Below, piece by piece: positions 46,446-57,054 of a stretch of 64,000 bases of DNA. This DNA is from an uncultured Bacteroidota bacterium (lineage in GTDB: Bacteria; Bacteroidota; Bacteroidia; Flavobacteriales; Flavobacteriaceae). The stretch lies in contig CACMZR010000004.1 of the NCBI GenBank assembly GCA_902618245.1, forward strand, positions 1 through 64,000, given 5' to 3'. A program made the translations under genes and the position numbers. How positions within the stretch are numbered: position 1 is the first letter of the stretch; each line of letters opens with the position of its first letter. The notes under the pieces are model-generated. The model did no database searches, was not told the DNA's origin, and saw only the letters and a list, made by a program, of their open reading frames with translations.

Positions 46446-46753
46446 AAAACTTAAAATCTTTTTTAAACATTGATTTCTTGGTTAAAGATAATTCTTCAAA
46501 AAACTGGAAAATGATTCTTTTTATTTCAATGTTGGCCGTTATTATGATTTCAAGTGGCCACAGTGCAGACAAAAAGATTTTTAAAATTTCGTCACTGAAC
46601 ACTAGTATAAAATCTTTAAAAAGTGATTTCATACAAGTCAAACAAGAGCTTTTGATTTTAAAAAAAGAATCATCTGTGAGCCAAAAATTATTATCTAGAG
46701 GCATTGTACCAGCATCCATTCCACCAATCAAAATTATTGTATCGGATGAATGA
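46442..46753 (+). CDS. ftsL: FtsL-like cell division protein
   Basis: A 103-residue bitopic protein: a short cytoplasmic part, one transmembrane segment (about residues 23-39, MILFISMLAVIMIS) and a periplasmic helix (FKISSLNTSIKSLKSDFIQV) likely to form a coiled coil with a DivIC/FtsB partner. Sequence is poorly conserved, so the call rests on topology and its position between rsmH and ftsI, with overlaps on both sides. Confidence 0.8.
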   Translation: MKNLKSFLNIDFLVKDNSSKNWKMILFISMLAVIMISSGHSADKKIFKISSLNTSIKSLKSDFIQVKQELLILKKESSVSQKLLSRGIVPASIPPIKIIVSDE

Positions 46754-48737
46754 TAAACAAAATTTTTTAAAACGATTAATGTTAAGGTTTTACTTTTTTA
46801 TATCATTACTTATATTTTTTTCTTTTCTATTAATAGGAAAGTTAGTTTATATTCAATTTTATCAAGATAATGAAGGCCTAGACATTCAACCTAATACTCT
46901 TGTGAAGAATGTGGTCTTAGAACCAAGTAGAGGAGACATTTTTTCAGCAGACGGAAATATTTTAGCAACTTCAATTCCTCGCTTTGATTTATATTGGGAT
47001 GCAATAATTCCTTCACAATATTTATTCAACACACAAAAAAATGATTTGGCAGATTCTATATCAGCTTTTAAAGAGATGCCAAGTGAAATAATCATAAATA
47101 AACTCGAAAGCGCCAGAAAACAAAAAAATAGATATCTACTTATTGCGAGAGGATTAAGTTTTTCTGAATACGAAAGGTTTAAATCCTTTCCCATTTTTAA
47201 TCAAAGTCTTTATCGTGGTGGATTAATTGTTGAACAAGATATTAAGAGAGAAAATCCGCTTGGTAAATTAGCTGAGAGAACAATAGGTTATGAAATAAAA
47301 GGTAAAAATGGTTCTTTTTTTAGAGTTGGTCTAGAAGGAGCTTTTTCTGAATTTTTGAGCGGTAACCCTGGGCTAAGATTGAAACAAAAAATTGCTAATG
47401 GACAATGGAAACCAATTAGTGATTCCAATGAAAAAGAACCGACAGAAGGCTATGATTTACACACAACCTTAGATGTAAAATTCCAGGATATTGTTCATAA
47501 TGCACTTCTTTCTCAACTTGAAAAGTACAATGCTGAACATGGAACAGCTATTCTGATGGAAGTTAAAAGTGGTGCAATAAAAGCTATCGCAAACCTTGGA
47601 AGAACCCACGAAGGAAAATACTTTGAAAAATTAAACTATGCAGTGGGAGAAACAAATGAACCAGGGTCAACATTTAAACTAATGGCTATTATTGCTGCTT
47701 TAGAAGATAATGTAATTGACGAAAACACAATTGTAGATACTGGTAAAGGCGAATTGACTTTTTTCAAAAAATATAAGGTTAAGGATTCTAAAAAAGGAGG
47801 TTATGGTCCTATAACTGCAGCAAAAGCTTTCGAGGTTTCTTCAAATGTAGGATTAGTGAAAATTATTTATGATAATTACAAAAATAATCCTGAAAAATTT
47901 GTAGATAGACTTTATAATATGGGCTTGAACAAAGGTCTCAAACTCCCAATACTTGGTGAGGGAATACCTAAAATACCACACCCTTCTGATTCTGATTGGG
48001 ATGGCCTAGACCTACCTTGGATGGCATATGGCTATGGTGTCAGCTTTACTCCATTACAGATTTTAGCATTCTATAATGCAATTGCAAATAATGGTGAGTT
48101 AGTAAAACCTCGTTTTTTAAGTAAAATTAGTAACAAAGGAAATTCACCTGCAAAAATATTTAAAAAACAAATTTTAAACCCCTCAATTTGCTCCAAAGAA
48201 ACTTTGAAAAAGGTTAAAAAAATGATGTTGAACGTGGTTGAAAAAAAGTGGGGAACGGCATATAAAATTAAAGATTCGATACTTAAAATGGCTGGTAAAA
48301 CAGGAACTTGTCAGGTAGACTATCATAAAAATGATATTCAATATATCTCTAGTTTCGTTGGGTATTATCCAGCAGACAAGCCAAAATATTCTTGTATAGT
48401 TGTAATTCATAGACCTAATAAATCTATGGGTTACTATGGTGCTACAGTCGCTGCACCAGTATTTAAATCAATTGCAAAAAAAATATACAATAATATTCCT
48501 TTTGAAATTAGGATAAGTTCAGAATCGGTTTATAATCTTGATAAAATTAATAGCAGATTAAAAATAAAAAATGAAGTACCTGATGTTGCTGGTCTTTCAA
48601 ATGAAGATGCAATAAAAGTTCTCAAAAAAATTGGTTTAAGAGTAGAAGTTAGAGGAAAAGGAAAAGTAAAATCACAATCAATAAAACCAGGAACAAAGAT
48701 ACAAATCAATCAAAAAATAATACTTGTGTTAACTTGA
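46746..48737 (+). CDS. ftsI: Division transpeptidase FtsI / PBP3 with a PASTA domain
   Basis: A 663-residue class B penicillin-binding protein that crosslinks septal peptidoglycan. It has one N-terminal transmembrane segment (about residues 14-33), a pedestal domain, and a transpeptidase domain with the nucleophile Ser308 (GSTFK), the SSN motif at 365-367 and KTG from Lys518. A single PASTA domain closes the protein (VPDVAGLSNEDAIKVL), common in Bacteroidota and Gram-positives but absent in E. coli. ATG 46746 gives the usual 8-base overlap with ftsL; an earlier ATG at 46704 gives an atypical N-terminus. It overlaps murE by four bases. Confidence 0.94.
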   Translation: MNDKQNFLKRLMLRFYFFISLLIFFSFLLIGKLVYIQFYQDNEGLDIQPNTLVKNVVLEPSRGDIFSADGNILATSIPRFDLYWDAIIPSQYLFNTQKNDLADSISAFKEMPSEIIINKLESARKQKNRYLLIARGLSFSEYERFKSFPIFNQSLYRGGLIVEQDIKRENPLGKLAERTIGYEIKGKNGSFFRVGLEGAFSEFLSGNPGLRLKQKIANGQWKPISDSNEKEPTEGYDLHTTLDVKFQDIVHNALLSQLEKYNAEHGTAILMEVKSGAIKAIANLGRTHEGKYFEKLNYAVGETNEPGSTFKLMAIIAALEDNVIDENTIVDTGKGELTFFKKYKVKDSKKGGYGPITAAKAFEVSSNVGLVKIIYDNYKNNPEKFVDRLYNMGLNKGLKLPILGEGIPKIPHPSDSDWDGLDLPWMAYGYGVSFTPLQILAFYNAIANNGELVKPRFLSKISNKGNSPAKIFKKQILNPSICSKETLKKVKKMMLNVVEKKWGTAYKIKDSILKMAGKTGTCQVDYHKNDIQYISSFVGYYPADKPKYSCIVVIHRPNKSMGYYGATVAAPVFKSIAKKIYNNIPFEIRISSESVYNLDKINSRLKIKNEVPDVAGLSNEDAIKVLKKIGLRVEVRGKGKVKSQSIKPGTKIQINQKIILVLT

Positions 48738-50191
48738 AACAATTACAAGACATATTATATAAAGTGCCTATTGAAGGAATTTTTGGAAATCCAAAAATCA
48801 AAATATCTTCCATAAGCTTTGATAGTAGAAAAATTAAAAAAAATTGTTTGTTTATTGCTCAAAAAGGCAATCAATTTGACGGGAATCAATTTATTTCCAA
48901 AGCGATTGAAAATGGGGCGACAGCAATCGTATGTGAATCAATACCAAGTTTACTAGATGTTGATGTGACGTTTATATTAGTTAAGAATGCATCTTTGGCT
49001 TTGGGAATAATTTCATCAAATTTTTATTCTAACCCATCTAAAGAACTATGTTTAGTTGGTATTACTGGCACAAATGGTAAAACGTCGGTAGTATGGTTAT
49101 TATATGAATTATTTTCTAGTTTGGGTTTAATGAGTGGTTTGATTTCTACAGTTAAAGTTAAATTTTCTAACAATGAGTTCGAAAACAATTACACAACACC
49201 TGATTCAATATCTATAAATCATTATTTAAGGCAAATGGTTGATTTAGGTATAAAATATTGTTTTATGGAGGTTTCTTCTCACGGGATTTCACAACATCGA
49301 ATTGAGGGTCTAAATTTTTCAGGTGGGGTGTTTACAAATATCACTCACGACCATCTTGACTACCACGGTACTTTCGCACATTACAGGGATGTAAAAAAAC
49401 ATTTTTTTGATATTCTTCCCAAAAATGCTTTTGCATTAACAAATCTTGATGACAAAAATGGACCATTTATGATCCAAAACACTAAAGCAAAAAAATATAC
49501 ATATTCAACAAACCAAAACTCAGACTATAATTTAAAAATTATAGAGTGTCAATTTTCGGGGATGTTGTTGAAAATTGAAGACCAGGAGGTATGGACTAAT
49601 TTGGTTGGTAATTATAATAGTCAAAATCTTTTAGCTGCTTTTGCAGTAGCAGATATATCAGAGATTCCTAAACTAAATATTCTAAAAAATATTAGTCTAT
49701 TAAAATCTGCCGATGGTCGTTTTCAAACATTTACCTCAAAAGATGATATTACTGTTATAATTGATTATGCGCATACACCAAAAGCTCTAGAAAATATTTT
49801 AGAAACTATAAATAAAATTAGAACAAGGAATGAAACATTTATAGTTCTAATTGGTTGTGGCGGTAATCGTGATCGTGAAAAAAGATCAATGATGGGAAAA
49901 ATTGCTTCCGAATTATGCGACAAGGTGATATTCACCTCAGATAATCCTAGAAACGAGGATCCTTCTAAAATAATTTCTGAAATGATGGAAGGTGTCGCGG
50001 CTGAAAACTACAAAAAAACACTCAAAATTTTACTAAGAGAAGAGGCAATTATGATGTCAAAACAATTAGTAAAAAAAGGTGATATTGTCCTTATAGCTGG
50101 AAAGGGGCACGAATCCTATCAAGAAATTGATGGAAAACTTTATCCTTTTAATGATTTAAACATTGCAAAAAAATATTTTAAGATAGGTTAG
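48734..50191 (+). CDS. murE: UDP-N-acetylmuramoyl-tripeptide synthetase MurE (meso-diaminopimelate adding)
   Basis: A 485-residue Mur ligase that adds the third residue to UDP-MurNAc-L-Ala-D-Glu. The ATP loop is [13 protein letters not shown], and [14 protein letters not shown] is a conserved block. The selectivity motif DNPR (residues 403-406, SDNPRNEDP) indicates meso-diaminopimelate rather than lysine. The TTG start at 48734 overlaps the ftsI stop by four bases. MurF, the next enzyme, is encoded at 7559 instead of in this cluster. Confidence 0.96.
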   Translation: MKQLQDILYKVPIEGIFGNPKIKISSISFDSRKIKKNCLFIAQKGNQFDGNQFISKAIENGATAIVCESIPSLLDVDVTFILVKNASLALGIISSNFYSNPSKELCLVGITGTNGKTSVVWLLYELFSSLGLMSGLISTVKVKFSNNEFENNYTTPDSISINHYLRQMVDLGIKYCFMEVSSHGISQHRIEGLNFSGGVFTNITHDHLDYHGTFAHYRDVKKHFFDILPKNAFALTNLDDKNGPFMIQNTKAKKYTYSTNQNSDYNLKIIECQFSGMLLKIEDQEVWTNLVGNYNSQNLLAAFAVADISEIPKLNILKNISLLKSADGRFQTFTSKDDITVIIDYAHTPKALENILETINKIRTRNETFIVLIGCGGNRDREKRSMMGKIASELCDKVIFTSDNPRNEDPSKIISEMMEGVAAENYKKTLKILLREEAIMMSKQLVKKGDIVLIAGKGHESYQEIDGKLYPFNDLNIAKKYFKIG

Positions 50192-50192
50192 T

Positions 50193-51413
50193 ATGTTATA
50201 TTACTTATTTGAATTTCTTGAAAAACAATATAATCTTACAGGAGCTAGTTTATTTCAATATATTTCCTTCAGAGCATCAATAGCGGTAATATTTTCAACA
50301 AGTTTCTCAATGCTTTTTGGCAAAAGATTCATAAAATTTTTAAGGAAAAAACAAATAGGTGAAAATATAAGAGATCTTGGTTTAAAGGGGCAAATTGAAA
50401 AACAGGGAACTCCTTCAATGGGAGGTTTAATTATTATTTTTGGAACTCTTATACCAGTTTTTTTATTAGCAAAACTCCATAATATTTATATTGTTTTATT
50501 GATTTTAACTGTTTTGTGGATTGGTTTTATCGGATGGCTTGATGATTACATAAAGATTTTCAAAAAAAATAAAAAAGGATTAAAAGGGAAATTTAAAGTT
50601 TTTGGTCAAATCCTATTAGGTGCTTTTGTAGGAACGGTTCTTTTTTTTCATCCAGAGGTGACATTGAGAACTAAGGCAAAATCAAGTATTAATAAAATTG
50701 TAACCAGTGGGACTAGTACTGTTGAGAAAAATGTCAAAGCTAGTTTAACTACCATCCCTTTATTTAAAAATAATCAATTTGATTATTACAACTTAATTAA
50801 ATGGTCAGGTATTAATAGAAAATATACTTGGATAATCTTCATTCCAATTGTAATATTCATAATTACAGCAGTTTCAAATGGGGCAAATCTGACTGATGGC
50901 ATTGATGGATTGGCAGCTGGAAGCTCTGCTATAATTGTATTTGTATTGGCAATATTTTCATTTGTATCAGGTAATATAAATTTCGCTTCCTATTTAAATA
51001 TCATGTACATACCGAACATAGGTGAGATAGTTGTTTTTATATCTGCATTTTTAGGAGCACTAATTGGCTTTTTATGGTTTAATACCTATCCGGCAGAAAT
51101 TTTTATGGGTGATACCGGTAGTCTTACGATCGGAGCTGTTATTTCAGTCATTTCAATTATTATTAGAAAAGAATTACTAATTCCAATTCTTTGTGGTGTA
51201 TTTTTTATAGAAACACTATCTGTAATTTTTCAAGTAAGTTATTTCAAATACTCGAGATCAAAGACAGGAGTTGGAAGACGAATTTTCAAAATGGCCCCAT
51301 TACATCACCATTACCAAAAGTTAGGTTTTCATGAGAGTAAAATAGTTGCGAGATTCTGGATTATAGGTATCGTACTTGCAGTTATAACAATTGTAACCTT
51401 AAAAATTAGGTGA
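50193..51413 (+). CDS. mraY: Phospho-N-acetylmuramoyl-pentapeptide-transferase MraY
   Basis: A 406-residue, ten-segment inner membrane enzyme that forms lipid I from UDP-MurNAc-pentapeptide and undecaprenyl phosphate. [23 protein letters not shown] (aspartate pair), [12 protein letters not shown] and [11 protein letters not shown], plus the [12 protein letters not shown] motif, are all intact. It is one base after murE and overlaps murD by one base. Confidence 0.97.
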   Translation: MLYYLFEFLEKQYNLTGASLFQYISFRASIAVIFSTSFSMLFGKRFIKFLRKKQIGENIRDLGLKGQIEKQGTPSMGGLIIIFGTLIPVFLLAKLHNIYIVLLILTVLWIGFIGWLDDYIKIFKKNKKGLKGKFKVFGQILLGAFVGTVLFFHPEVTLRTKAKSSINKIVTSGTSTVEKNVKASLTTIPLFKNNQFDYYNLIKWSGINRKYTWIIFIPIVIFIITAVSNGANLTDGIDGLAAGSSAIIVFVLAIFSFVSGNINFASYLNIMYIPNIGEIVVFISAFLGALIGFLWFNTYPAEIFMGDTGSLTIGAVISVISIIIRKELLIPILCGVFFIETLSVIFQVSYFKYSRSKTGVGRRIFKMAPLHHHYQKLGFHESKIVARFWIIGIVLAVITIVTLKIR

Positions 51414-52747
51414 TGTATAAAAAGTTAGCAGTTTTGGGTGCAGGTGAAAGTGGAGTTGGCGCAGCTATTTTAGGAAAGAAAAATGGTTACGAAGTTTTTG
51501 TTTCTGAGAAGAAAAAAATTGATACTAAACTTAAAAAAATGCTATCTGCAGAGGGAATTAAGTGGGAATCAGGTAGACATTCAATAGAAAATTTAATTTC
51601 AGCTGATTACGTAGTAAAAAGTCCTGGAATCCCTTCTAATACGCAGTTAATTAAATTATTAAAAGAAAAGGGTAAAAATGTAATTTCTGAAATTGAATTT
51701 GCTGCATTACATACATCTGCAATTTTGATTGGTATTACAGGTACAAATGGGAAAACTACAACTACGCTTTTAACTTATCAAATATTGAAGGATGCTGGAC
51801 TTAATGTTGGAATTGCAGGAAATATAGGAAATAGTTTTTCATTACAAGTAGCCAAAATGGATTTTGATATATATGTGCTTGAAATAAGTAGTTTTCAGCT
51901 AGACGATATACATAGATTTTCACCCCATATAGCAGTAATTACAAATATAACTGATGATCACCTGGACCGCTACAATTTTAATTTTGAAAATTATGTAGAA
52001 GCCAAATTGAAAATCCTAAAGAATCAATCTAGAAAAGATTTTTTTCTTTTTAACTCTAATGATCGGACAATAATGAATGCATTAGAACATACAAATATTA
52101 AAGCAAGAAAGATTCCAATTTCAGAAGCACCTATAAATGAGGGGGTGTATACAAAAAATAAAAATTTTATTGTTAAACTAAAAAACAAAACAACTATGAT
52201 AAACTTTACAAATTTTACTTTATCAGGGCGACATAATTTACTAAACGCAATGGCTGCATCTACAATAGCCAGTATATTAGATATTAGTAAAGACTCTATT
52301 AGAGAAAGCTTAACCCATTTTAAGGGGGCTCCTCACAGGATGGAAAAAGTCCTAACAATACAAAGAGTTAAATATATAGATGATTCTAAAGCAACAAATA
52401 CCAATGCCACATTTTTTGCCCTTGATAGCATCGATACGCCTATAGTTTGGATTGCTGGAGGAGTAGACAAAGGAAACAATTATAAGTCTCTTTTGCCTCT
52501 AGTTAGAAAAAAAGTTAAAGCAATCATATGTTTAGGGATAAATAATGAAAAATTGTGCAATACTTTTCAAAATGTAGTTAAAATTTTGGTGGAAACTCAA
52601 TCAATGAGTGAAGCAGTGAAAATTTCAAATAAGATAGCATTAGCTAAAGAAACTGTTCTTCTTTCACCAGCTTGTGCAAGTTTTGATTTATTTAAGAATT
52701 ATGAAGACAGGGGTAATCAATTCAAAGAAGCGGTAAGAAATTTATAA
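51413..52747 (+). CDS. murD: UDP-N-acetylmuramoyl-L-alanine--D-glutamate ligase MurD
   Basis: A 444-residue Mur ligase adding D-glutamate to UDP-MurNAc-L-Ala. N-terminal KLAVLGAGESGVGAA is the uracil-binding loop; the ATP loop [26 protein letters not shown] and SPACASFDLFKNYEDRGNQF follow. ATG 51413 overlaps the mraY stop (TGATG), with a GTG one codon earlier as an alternative. ftsW begins three bases later. Confidence 0.95.
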   Translation: MYKKLAVLGAGESGVGAAILGKKNGYEVFVSEKKKIDTKLKKMLSAEGIKWESGRHSIENLISADYVVKSPGIPSNTQLIKLLKEKGKNVISEIEFAALHTSAILIGITGTNGKTTTTLLTYQILKDAGLNVGIAGNIGNSFSLQVAKMDFDIYVLEISSFQLDDIHRFSPHIAVITNITDDHLDRYNFNFENYVEAKLKILKNQSRKDFFLFNSNDRTIMNALEHTNIKARKIPISEAPINEGVYTKNKNFIVKLKNKTTMINFTNFTLSGRHNLLNAMAASTIASILDISKDSIRESLTHFKGAPHRMEKVLTIQRVKYIDDSKATNTNATFFALDSIDTPIVWIAGGVDKGNNYKSLLPLVRKKVKAIICLGINNEKLCNTFQNVVKILVETQSMSEAVKISNKIALAKETVLLSPACASFDLFKNYEDRGNQFKEAVRNL

Positions 52748-52750
52748 TTA

Positions 52751-53935
52751 ATGTTAGATTCATTAAAGGGTGATAAGGTTTTATGGGGCATTATAGCATT
52801 ATTAGCCATATTTTCTTTTTTACCAATTTTTAGTTCGAGTACAAATTTAGTATATGTTGTTGGTAAAGGGACTCCCTGGGGATATTTCTTTAAACATTTT
52901 ATTATACTAAGTATAGGATTCCTTTTGATGTTTTCAATCCATAAAATTCCATTTAAATATTTTAAGGGGATTTCAATTCTTATGCTTCCAATTGTAATTC
53001 TTTTGCTTATACATACTCTATCCCAGGGTACAATAATTTCTGGAGCTAATGCAAGCAGATGGATTAAAATTCCAATTGTAGGGATAAGCTTTCAAACTTC
53101 TACACTTGCATCTATAGTTTTGATGGTTTACTCTGCGAAATATTTATCAAAATTGCAAACTTTAAATTTTGATCTTAAAAATTCATTATTACATTTTTGG
53201 CTGCCTGTGTTTGTAATTGTGCTTTTGATTTTACCTTCAAATTTATCGACTGCTTTTCTTTTATTTGGTAATGTTTTAATGCTAGCTTTTATAGCTAGTT
53301 ATCCATTAAAATATCTAATTAGTATAATAATTTTAGGTTTTATATCACTATTAATTTTCATAAGCCTTGCTAGAACTTACCCCGAAATTTTTCCAAACAG
53401 AATTGATACTTGGATTAATAGAATTGAAAATTTTAAAACAGGCAAAAGCTCAGATGGTAATTATCAATTATCTAGAGCAAAAACGGCAATAGTAAGTGGT
53501 AAGCTTCTTGGATTAGGAGCTGGTAAAAGTAGAATGAAAAATTTTCTACCCCAGAGCTCTTCTGATTTTATTTATGCAATTATAGTTGAAGAATTTGGAC
53601 TCATTGGAGGTGTGGCGCTAATTTTACTTTATATTTTATTGTTATACAGGATCGTAGTAATTTCTTATAGAACTAAAAGTTCATTTGGTAAATTAACTGT
53701 AATAGGATTAGGAATACCTGTTGTAACTCAAGCATTTGTTAATATTGGTGTGGCACTCGAAGTAATACCAGTTACTGGTCAAAACCTTCCGATGATAAGT
53801 AGTGGTGGAACATCTGCGTGGGTAACCTGTATAGCTATGGGAATTATTTTAAGTGTTAGTTCCAAAATCGAATCAGATAATGATTTAAGTACAGAAAATA
53901 ATAATCCTTTAAATGTTTTAAGTGAGATCTATTAA
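52751..53935 (+). CDS. ftsW: Septal peptidoglycan glycosyltransferase FtsW (SEDS family)
   Basis: A 394-residue polytopic SEDS protein, the glycan polymerase that works with FtsI at the septum. GANASRWIKIPIVGISFQ, PNRIDTWINRIENF, SDFIYAIIVEEFGLIGG and LPMISSGGTS are SEDS signatures. The position between murD and murG is the classic place of FtsW rather than RodA. It overlaps murG by 14 bases. Confidence 0.93.
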   Translation: MLDSLKGDKVLWGIIALLAIFSFLPIFSSSTNLVYVVGKGTPWGYFFKHFIILSIGFLLMFSIHKIPFKYFKGISILMLPIVILLLIHTLSQGTIISGANASRWIKIPIVGISFQTSTLASIVLMVYSAKYLSKLQTLNFDLKNSLLHFWLPVFVIVLLILPSNLSTAFLLFGNVLMLAFIASYPLKYLISIIILGFISLLIFISLARTYPEIFPNRIDTWINRIENFKTGKSSDGNYQLSRAKTAIVSGKLLGLGAGKSRMKNFLPQSSSDFIYAIIVEEFGLIGGVALILLYILLLYRIVVISYRTKSSFGKLTVIGLGIPVVTQAFVNIGVALEVIPVTGQNLPMISSGGTSAWVTCIAMGIILSVSSKIESDNDLSTENNNPLNVLSEIY

Positions 53936-55004
53936 ATTTATAATATCTGGAGGGGGTACTGGTGGCCATATCTATCCAGCGTTAGCTATTGCTTCTGGGA
54001 TAAAGGATAATTACAAAAATTCTGAGATATTATTTGTTGGAGCCAGAGGGAAAATGGAAATGGATAGAATACCTAAAGAAGGATTTCCAATAAAAGGTCT
54101 TTGGATAAGCGGGTTTAAAAGATCGCCATCATTTTCTAATTTATTATTTCCCTTAAAATTAATAGTTAGCTTGTTTCATTCTTTTCTTATTATTCTAAGA
54201 TTTAAACCACATGTAGTGATTGGAACAGGCGGATTTGCAAGCGGACCCCTTTTACAAGTTGCTACATGGCTTAATTATCCAACTCTTATTCAAGAACAAA
54301 ACTCTTATCCAGGAATAACCAACCGTATTTTAAGTAAAAAGGTAGATCGTATTTGTGTAGCATTTGACAATATGGAAAAATTTTTTCCAAAATCAAAAAT
54401 TAAAATTACAGGCAACCCTGTGAGAAATTATTTGATTAATTTAAAACCAAATAGAGCTTCTAGACAATTTTTTGATTTGGATCAAAATAAGAAAACTTTA
54501 GTAGTTATTGGTGGTAGTTTAGGCTCAAAAAGCATTAATAATTTAATAAAGTCTGAATTAGAGTATATAATGAGCTTTGGACTCCAAATAATTTGGCAAT
54601 GTGGGACAATTTATTACAAAAGTCTGAAGAGATTAAACTCAAAAGTTGTTTTTATCAAACCTTATATTGACGAAATGAAACATTTATATTGTGTTGCTGA
54701 TTTTATAATCTCTCGTGCTGGTGCAGGAAGTATCTCTGAACTTAGTTGTGTAGCAAAGCCATCACTTCTTATCCCTTCTCCAAATGTTTCTGAAAATCAC
54801 CAATGGCATAATGCAAATGTTCTAGCCAAAAAAAATGCTGTTTTGTTGATCAAAGAAGAAGAACTTAATAAAAAATTTAGAAGCCTTTTCTTACAACTTG
54901 TGTCAGATAAAAAAAAACAGAATGAACTTAAAAAGAATTTAAAAAGCTTTGCTTTACCCAATGCTACAAAAAAAATTGTCGAAGAAATAAAAGATCTTTT
55001 ATGA
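53922..55004 (+). CDS. murG: Undecaprenyl-PP-MurNAc-pentapeptide:UDP-GlcNAc transferase MurG
   Basis: A 360-residue GT28 glycosyltransferase that forms lipid II on the inner face of the membrane. SGGGTGGHIYPALAIA (N-terminal glycine loop), GTGGFASGPLL, IQEQNSYPGITNR and SRAGAGSISEL are diagnostic. The GTG start at 53922 lies inside the end of ftsW. It overlaps murC by four bases. Confidence 0.96.
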   Translation: MRSIKFIISGGGTGGHIYPALAIASGIKDNYKNSEILFVGARGKMEMDRIPKEGFPIKGLWISGFKRSPSFSNLLFPLKLIVSLFHSFLIILRFKPHVVIGTGGFASGPLLQVATWLNYPTLIQEQNSYPGITNRILSKKVDRICVAFDNMEKFFPKSKIKITGNPVRNYLINLKPNRASRQFFDLDQNKKTLVVIGGSLGSKSINNLIKSELEYIMSFGLQIIWQCGTIYYKSLKRLNSKVVFIKPYIDEMKHLYCVADFIISRAGAGSISELSCVAKPSLLIPSPNVSENHQWHNANVLAKKNAVLLIKEEELNKKFRSLFLQLVSDKKKQNELKKNLKSFALPNATKKIVEEIKDLL

Positions 55005-56338
55005 AAAGTAATTCAATAAACACTTATTTTTTTATTGGCATTGGTGGTGTTGGAATGTCAGCCCTTGCAAGATATTGCCTTCATTCGGGTCACAAGGTTT
55101 ATGGACATGATAAAACCCGTTCAGATATAACAAATGCACTCATATGTGAAGGCATTCAAATTTTTTATAAAGATTCATTAAACACACTACCAAAATTTTT
55201 ACTTTCTGAAGATATAAAAGTAGTTTATTCTGCTGCTATAGAATTTAATCACTCGTTGTTATCTTTCTATTTGCAGCAGGGAAATATAGTAATGAAACGT
55301 TCAGAATTTCTTGCATCACTGTGTAACAATAAAAAAACCTTAGCCATAGCTGGAACCCACGGGAAAACTACAACCTCTTTAATTTTAACTCATTTTTTTT
55401 CAGAGACAAAGCAATTATTTACATCTTTAATAGGAGGTTTTATTAATGGTAATAAGTCTAACCTTATTAAAACAGGATCAGATGCATTTATAGTTGAGGC
55501 TGATGAATACGACAGATCTTTTTTACAATTGTATCCAACTTTAGCTTGTATAACATCAATAGAACCTGACCATCTAGATATATATAAAACTAAAAAAGAA
55601 TTTTTAAAAGCTTTCATTCAATTTTCAAGTCAAGTTGAAAAAGAGCTGATTGTTTCTCATGGACTCCCCTTCAAGGGTATAACATTTGGAATAGATGTTT
55701 CTTCTGATTATCAAGCAAAAAAGCTAAAAAAAATAAAAAACGGATATAGATTTGATTTAAAAACTCCCAATGAAACATATAAAAATGTTTACCTAAATTT
55801 AATTGGAAGACATAATGTTTCAAATGCTCTTGCTGCAATTGCAATAGCTGAACAATCTGGGTTAAATGCTTGTGAGTTCTTACATACTTTGGAAAATTTT
55901 CCTGGTGTTTATCGAAGAATGAATGTTTACAAGTGGAACGAATCTATAGTAATTGATGATTATGCACACCACCCCTCAGAAATCCATAGTGTATATAATG
56001 CTATAAGAAATTTTTACCCTTTACGTAAAAATTGTGTTGTCTTTCAACCTCATTTATACTCAAGAACTAGGGATTTTATGAAAGAATTTTCAATTGTACT
56101 AAGCATGTTTGATGAGGTCATACTACTAGATATTTATCCTGCAAGAGAAATGCCAATTGAGGGCATAAATTCAAAAATTTTATTGAATAATATTTCACAA
56201 AGAAAAAAACGTTCTATAAACAAAACAAAAATTAGAACAGCACTTGAAGAAAGCGATGCTAAAATTTTTGCTATTCTTGGGGCTGGAGATATTGGCCTAG
56301 AAATTAAAAAGTTAAATCTTAAAAAAATTGGATTATGA
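55001..56338 (+). CDS. murC: UDP-N-acetylmuramate--L-alanine ligase MurC
   Basis: A 445-residue Mur ligase that adds L-alanine to UDP-MurNAc. FIGIGGVGMSALARYC, the ATP loop AGTHGKTTTSLI, VEADEYDRSFL and IDDYAHHPSEIHSV are intact. A second MurC-like gene at 30900 is assigned to Mpl. The ATG overlaps the murG stop by four bases, and the stop overlaps ftsQ by four. Confidence 0.96.
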   Translation: MKSNSINTYFFIGIGGVGMSALARYCLHSGHKVYGHDKTRSDITNALICEGIQIFYKDSLNTLPKFLLSEDIKVVYSAAIEFNHSLLSFYLQQGNIVMKRSEFLASLCNNKKTLAIAGTHGKTTTSLILTHFFSETKQLFTSLIGGFINGNKSNLIKTGSDAFIVEADEYDRSFLQLYPTLACITSIEPDHLDIYKTKKEFLKAFIQFSSQVEKELIVSHGLPFKGITFGIDVSSDYQAKKLKKIKNGYRFDLKTPNETYKNVYLNLIGRHNVSNALAAIAIAEQSGLNACEFLHTLENFPGVYRRMNVYKWNESIVIDDYAHHPSEIHSVYNAIRNFYPLRKNCVVFQPHLYSRTRDFMKEFSIVLSMFDEVILLDIYPAREMPIEGINSKILLNNISQRKKRSINKTKIRTALEESDAKIFAILGAGDIGLEIKKLNLKKIGL

Positions 56339-57048
56339 AAAGTAGCAGATCAATTCTATTTTTATTAATAATTATTTTTCTTTTTGTAACGTGCGTGTAT
56401 ATTTCGCACAATAGACATAACTCTAAAAATGATCTAAACCTTCAAATATTATATTTAGAAAAGCCATTGATATTAAATGATTCTATGGTTAATAAATTGT
56501 TAACACAAAATCTACCGGGTAAGTTACTCCTGAAGAAAGATGATTTAGATTTGAATATGCTAGAGAATCAAATGAATAGCATTCCTGAAGTAGAAAATGT
56601 TGAATTCTATGTAGACCTTGAAAGAAAGTTGTTTTTAAGTATTACGGAGCGGAAACCACTTTTTAAAGTAGAATCCTCACCACCATATTTTTCTGACTCA
56701 AATGGGATTCTTTTTAAATATAAAACGCTTCTTTCTTCAGATATTCCTTCTTTTAAAACTAGTTCTTCCACACTATCGTTGAGTACTAGCGCAAAATTCA
56801 TAAAAAATTTAAAAGCTGATATATTTTTGAATAATGAGCTTGAAACAATTTTTTTGAAGAATAACAAATACGAAATAAAATTAAAATCTTATGATTTTAA
56901 AATAATTTTTGGCAGACCAACAAGTGTAAAGAAAAAAATTAAAAAGCTCAAAGTATTTTGTGCATTTACAAAGGTAAAGGATAGTGCACATAGTTACACA
57001 AAAATTAATCTAAGCTATGATAATCAGATTGTAGCTTCAACATCATAG
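56335..57048 (+). CDS. ftsQ: FtsQ-like cell division protein
   Basis: A 237-residue bitopic protein: a short N-terminus, one transmembrane segment (about 6-24, ILFLLIIIFLFVTCVYI) and a periplasmic part with a POTRA-like region (MLENQMNSIPEVENVEFYVD; LFLSITERKPLF). FtsQ sequences diverge widely; the call rests on this pattern and its location between murC and ftsA. Confidence 0.85.
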   Translation: MKSSRSILFLLIIIFLFVTCVYISHNRHNSKNDLNLQILYLEKPLILNDSMVNKLLTQNLPGKLLLKKDDLDLNMLENQMNSIPEVENVEFYVDLERKLFLSITERKPLFKVESSPPYFSDSNGILFKYKTLLSSDIPSFKTSSSTLSLSTSAKFIKNLKADIFLNNELETIFLKNNKYEIKLKSYDFKIIFGRPTSVKKKIKKLKVFCAFTKVKDSAHSYTKINLSYDNQIVASTS

Positions 57049-57054
57049 ATATTT